Below, piece by piece: positions 60,782 to 64,000 of a stretch of DNA of 64,000 bases. The translations under genes were made by a program, and so were the position numbers. The notes beneath the pieces were generated by a model that saw nothing but the letters and a program-made list of their open reading frames with translations, was not told the origin of the DNA and did no database searches. Position 1 is the first letter of the stretch; every line of letters starts with the position of its first letter. This stretch comes from Saccharopolyspora sp. SCSIO 74807. GTDB taxonomy: Bacteria > Actinomycetota > Actinomycetes > Mycobacteriales > Pseudonocardiaceae. The stretch lies in NCBI RefSeq assembly GCF_037023755.1, contig NZ_CP146100.1, forward strand, positions 2,172,501 to 2,236,500, written 5' to 3'.

Positions 60782-61975
60782 GTGGCGAAGGCGAAGTTCG
60801 AGAGGGACAAGCCGCACGTCAACATCGGGACCATCGGTCACGTTGACCACGGCAAGACCACGCTGACCGCGGCCATCACCAAGGTGCTGCACGAAAAGCA
60901 CCCGGAGCTGAACCCCTTCACGCCGTTCGACGAGATCGACAAGGCTCCGGAAGAGAAGACCCGCGGCATCACGATTCAGATCGCGCACGTCGAGTACCAG
61001 ACCGAGAAGCGTCACTACGCGCACGTCGACGCTCCCGGTCACGCCGACTACGTGAAGAACATGATCACCGGTGCCGCCCAGATGGACGGTGCGATCCTGG
61101 TGGTCGCGGCGACCGACGGTCCGATGCCGCAGACCCGCGAGCACGTGCTGCTGGCCCGCCAGGTGGGCGTGCCCTACATCCTCGTCGCGCTGAACAAGGC
61201 CGACATGGTCGACGACGAGGAGATCATGGAGCTCGTGGAGATGGAGGTCCGCGAGCTGCTGACCGGCGAGGAGTACGCCGGCGACGACGTTCCGGTCGTC
61301 CGCGTCTCCGCGCTGAAGGCGCTGGAAGGCGACCCGGAGTGGACTGACAAGATCATGCAGCTCCTGGACGCCGTGGACGAGAACGTCCCGGACCCGCAGC
61401 GCGCGACCGACCAGCCCTTCCTGATGCCGGTCGAGGACGTCTTCTCGATCACCGGCCGCGGCACCGTGGTGACCGGCCGGGTCGAGCGCGGCATCATCAA
61501 GACCAGCGAAGAGGTCGAGCTGGTCGGCATCAAGGACAAGTCGATCAAGACCACGGTCACCGGCGTCGAGATGTTCCGCAAGCTGCTGGACCAGGGCCAG
61601 GCCGGGGACAACGTCGGCCTGCTGATCCGCGGCACCAAGCGCGAAGAAGTCGAGCGCGGCATGGTCGTCGTCAAGCCGGGTACCACGACCCCGCACACCG
61701 AGTTCGAGTGCCAGGTCTTCATCCGGTCCAAGGAGGACGGTGGCCGGCACACCCCGTTCTTCAACAACTACCGGCCGCAGTTCTACTTCCGCACCACCGA
61801 CGTGACCGGTGTGGTGACCCTCCCCGAGGGCACCGAGATGGTCATGCCGGGCGACAACGTCGAGATGTCGGTGCAGCTCATCCAGCCGATCGCGATGGAG
61901 GAAGGCCTCCGCTTCGCGATTCGCGAGGGTGGCCGCACGGTCGGCGCCGGCCGCGTTACCAAGATCAACAAGTGA
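60782..61975 (+). CDS. tuf: Elongation factor Tu
   Basis: A 397-residue GTPase that delivers aminoacyl-tRNA. It has [28 protein letters not shown], and the domain-3 close [28 protein letters not shown]-type region. GTG 60782 has AGGAGG upstream. Ends the str operon at a hairpin. Confidence 0.98.
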   Translation: MAKAKFERDKPHVNIGTIGHVDHGKTTLTAAITKVLHEKHPELNPFTPFDEIDKAPEEKTRGITIQIAHVEYQTEKRHYAHVDAPGHADYVKNMITGAAQMDGAILVVAATDGPMPQTREHVLLARQVGVPYILVALNKADMVDDEEIMELVEMEVRELLTGEEYAGDDVPVVRVSALKALEGDPEWTDKIMQLLDAVDENVPDPQRATDQPFLMPVEDVFSITGRGTVVTGRVERGIIKTSEEVELVGIKDKSIKTTVTGVEMFRKLLDQGQAGDNVGLLIRGTKREEVERGMVVVKPGTTTPHTEFECQVFIRSKEDGGRHTPFFNNYRPQFYFRTTDVTGVVTLPEGTEMVMPGDNVEMSVQLIQPIAMEEGLRFAIREGGRTVGAGRVTKINK

Positions 61976-61983
61976 TCTGAGGG

Positions 61984-62023
61984 CGAGGACCCGTTCCAGT
62001 AGGGGCGGGTCCTCGTCGGTTTT
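61984..62023 (+). terminator. Rho-independent terminator after tuf
   Basis: CGAGGACCCG and CGGGTCCTCG form a 10-bp stem with a 12-nt loop, then TCGGTTTT. Confidence 0.85.
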
Positions 62024-62401
62024 CCGGGGCCGTACCGCGGTGCTGCCCGGAAAGCCACCCCCGATTCGGGCTGGCGCAAGGCATGTGCCATCCTGTATGG
62101 GTTGCTCGTTCGGAGCGGCCGGTTTCCACCAGTCGTTCGGCGTTCGGAGAATTGTCCGTCGAGCTGGGGAAGTCCCGGCCGCTCCGCTGCGAGAAGCCCG
62201 CGCCCTGGAAGTTTCGGATCAGGACCGGTTTCGGCCGGGCCTGGGCGCTGCGATCCGCTGGTTCGCGGTATTCGCCGGTCCGGCAGGGTGCAAAGCAAGA
62301 GGTGTACGGGTCTTCGGGATCTTTTCCGGCGAGTTCTTCGCGCGGAATCATCTCAGCGGCCCATCCCAGCGGCGGAGTTCGGTGGGACCGGTTTGTGCAC
62401 A

Positions 62402-62427
62402 GTGGGCGACACGCCCGACCGCGTGTA
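62402..62427 (+). promoter_or_regulatory. Leader element shared with rpsL
   Basis: Core GGGCGACACGCCCGACCGCG. It is the partner of 57455-57480 and lies 203 nt before rpsJ. The shared stretch suggests coordinated control of the two ribosomal operons. Confidence 0.6.
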
Positions 62428-62629
62428 CCGGGCACCAGCAACCTGAACAGGGGCGGACCAAGGGCTGGAGCTCCTCCGCGCGGATTCCCGCGGCGGGGTG
62501 CTCGACCGGCCCGGGCCGCGACGGGCACCCGAAGCCCATGGGCGCCAGGCGCCGCAGGCAGCTTCCGAGCTGCGCAGCGACGTCGCGCCGACCACTGGCG
62601 GCACGAGACTAGAGGAACGGCAAGCCACT

Positions 62630-62935
62630 ATGGCGGGACAAAAGATCCGCATCCGGCTCAAGGCCTACGACCACGAGGCGATCGACGCGTCCGCGCGCAA
62701 GATCGTCGAGACCGTGACGCGCACCGGCGCTCGGGTCGTCGGGCCGGTGCCGCTGCCGACGGAGAAGAACGTCTACTGCGTCATCCGCTCTCCGCACAAG
62801 TACAAGGACTCGCGGGAGCACTTCGAGATGCGTACGCACAAGCGGCTGATCGACATCCTCGAACCGACGCCGAAGACGGTGGACGCGTTGATGCGCATCG
62901 ACCTTCCGGCCAGCGTCGACGTGAACATCCAGTAA
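62630..62935 (+). CDS. rpsJ: 30S ribosomal protein S10 (NusE)
   Basis: A 101-residue S10, also the NusE antitermination partner of NusB ([20 protein letters not shown], then [19 protein letters not shown]). ATG 62630. First gene of the S10 operon. Confidence 0.98.
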   Translation: MAGQKIRIRLKAYDHEAIDASARKIVETVTRTGARVVGPVPLPTEKNVYCVIRSPHKYKDSREHFEMRTHKRLIDILEPTPKTVDALMRIDLPASVDVNIQ

Positions 62936-62992
62936 GGGTCGGCCCATCGTGAGGCGGGCCTGCACGGGCCTAGTGCGGAGAGAACGAGACTG

Positions 62993-63643
62993 ATGTCTGA
63001 CAGGCAGATCAAGGGGATTCTGGGCACCAAGCTCGGTATGACCCAGGTCTTCGACGAGAACAACCGGGTCGTGCCGGTGACCGTCGTGCAGACCGGGCCG
63101 AACGTGGTCACCCAGATCCGGACCCCCGACAAGGACGGCTACGCGGCCGTCCAACTGGCGTACGGCGCCATCGACCCCCGCAAGGTGAACAAGCCGCGCA
63201 CCGGCCACTTCACCAAGGCCGGGGTCACCCCGCGGCGGCACCTGGTGGAACTGCGCACCAACGACGCCGGTGAGTACGAAATCGGCCAGGAGCTCACCGC
63301 CGAAGTCTTCGACAACGGCGCCGTGGTCGACGTGGTCGGTACGAGCAAGGGCAAGGGCTTCGCCGGCACGATCAAGCGGCACGGCTTCCACCGGCAGCCG
63401 ATGAGCCACGGTACTCAGGCGGTGCACCGCAAGCCGGGTTCCATCGGCGGCTGCGCCACCCCGGGCCGCGTGTTCAAGGGCATGAAGATGTCCGGCCGGA
63501 TGGGCGGCAACCGCGTGACCACCCAGAACCTCACGGTGCACCGGGTGGAGCAGGAGAGCGGCCTGTTGCTGATCAAGGGCGCCATCCCCGGCCCGAAGGG
63601 CGGTCTGGTGCTGGTTAAGAGCCCTGCGAAGGGTGGTGCGTGA
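62993..63643 (+). CDS. rplC: 50S ribosomal protein L3
   Basis: A 216-residue L3 near the peptidyl-transferase centre ([14 protein letters not shown], then [11 protein letters not shown] and RMGGNRVT). ATG 62993 with GGAGAG upstream. The stop overlaps the rplD start (TGATG). Confidence 0.98.
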   Translation: MSDRQIKGILGTKLGMTQVFDENNRVVPVTVVQTGPNVVTQIRTPDKDGYAAVQLAYGAIDPRKVNKPRTGHFTKAGVTPRRHLVELRTNDAGEYEIGQELTAEVFDNGAVVDVVGTSKGKGFAGTIKRHGFHRQPMSHGTQAVHRKPGSIGGCATPGRVFKGMKMSGRMGGNRVTTQNLTVHRVEQESGLLLIKGAIPGPKGGLVLVKSPAKGGA

Positions 63644-64000
63644 TGAGCTTGACGCTGGACGTCCGTACTCCGGACGGCGCGACCGACGGCAGCGTGGAGC
63701 TGCCCGCCGAGATCTTCGACGCGCAGGCCAACGTGGCCCTGCTGCACCAGGTGGTGACGGCCCAGCTCGCGGCCGCGCGCCAGGGCACGCACGCCACGAA
63801 GACCCGCGGCATGGTCTCCGGTGGCAGCAAGAAGCCGTACCGGCAGAAGGGCACGGGTAACGCCCGCCAGGGCTCGATCCGCGCCCCGCAGTTCGTCGGT
63901 GGCGGCACGGTGCACGGTCCGCAGCCCCGGGACTACACCCAGCGGACTCCCAAGAAGATGAAGGCCGCCGCGCTGCGCGGTGCGCTGTCCGACCGCACGC
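63643..64000 (+). CDS. rplD: 50S ribosomal protein L4 (5' part)
   Basis: The first 119 codons of L4 ([19 protein letters not shown], then [15 protein letters not shown]). The gene runs off the window's right edge. L4 is the autorepressor of the S10 operon in other bacteria. Confidence 0.96.
   Translation, partial: MSLTLDVRTPDGATDGSVELPAEIFDAQANVALLHQVVTAQLAAARQGTHATKTRGMVSGGSKKPYRQKGTGNARQGSIRAPQFVGGGTVHGPQPRDYTQRTPKKMKAAALRGALSDRT

Larger units (their letters stand above)
61984..62629. other. Intergenic and leader region upstream of the S10 operon
   Basis: About 650 nt without a credible gene. It contains the tuf terminator, and at 62402-62427 the element shared with the rpsL leader. No -35/-10 pair was convincing; frames on either strand here are short and of poor composition. 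Confidence 0.6.

Noticed and set aside
61965-62528. 187-codon minus-strand frame between tuf and rpsJ
   Set aside because: Poor composition, no start signal, and it covers the tuf terminator and the shared leader element.

Overview
This is a high-GC (roughly 70 %) actinomycete chromosome segment. The layout points to the order Pseudonocardiales (a Saccharopolyspora- or Amycolatopsis-like organism). The evidence is GTG/TTG starts with strong GGAGG-type sites, an ESX (type VII) secretion locus with a TNT toxin, an mce operon, the rpmG-hadAB-trpT-secE-nusG-rplKA order known from mycobacteria, and F420-type and MocR-type accessory genes. Genus assignment is inference.

Layout. (1) 1-10.3 kb holds part of an ESX locus. 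A fused three-ATPase EccC and a two-piece associated protein lie on the plus strand. A minus-strand effector operon encodes two WXG100-size proteins, a DUF6507-like protein, a 696-aa polymorphic toxin ending in a TNT NAD-glycohydrolase domain, its overlapping immunity gene, and a second immunity-like gene with a probable frameshifted start. (2) 10.4-15.7 kb carries accessory metabolism (a two-domain VOC protein, a PPOX/F420-type oxidoreductase, an alpha/beta hydrolase) and a membrane c-di-GMP phosphodiesterase with a dead GGDEF. (3) 15.8-24.3 kb is a translation and transcription block: tRNA-Thr, tRNA-Met, rpmG, hadA-hadB (fatty-acid dehydratase), an aspartate aminotransferase, tRNA-Trp, secE, nusG, rplK, rplA, a membrane protein, and rplJ-rplL with a leader attenuator. 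(4) 24.6-36.5 kb is a complete mce lipid-import operon: MceG ATPase, two YrbE permeases, MceA-F and two Mce-associated proteins. Nearly all genes overlap by 1-4 nt, downstream of a dyad operator. (5) 36.5-39.7 kb is a TPR-CHAT protease-like gene. (6) 40.4-47.9 kb is rpoB-rpoC with a recognisable promoter. (7) 48-57 kb is accessory: a quinone-oxidoreductase-like MDR protein, a MocR/PdxR regulator, and two adjacent ADP-ribosylglycohydrolase genes, the first with a degenerate N-terminal copy, a repeat linker and an intact C-terminal copy. (8) 57-64 kb is the str operon (rpsL, rpsG, fusA, tuf) and the start of the S10 operon (rpsJ, rplC, rplD, which runs off the end).

The housekeeping genes are conventional. 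The parts worth attention are the TNT toxin-immunity module, the tandem ADP-ribosylhydrolases, the CHAT protein, the dyad at the mce promoter, and a 26-nt element shared by the rpsL and rpsJ leaders. No CRISPR array, rRNA gene, insertion sequence or prophage was seen.
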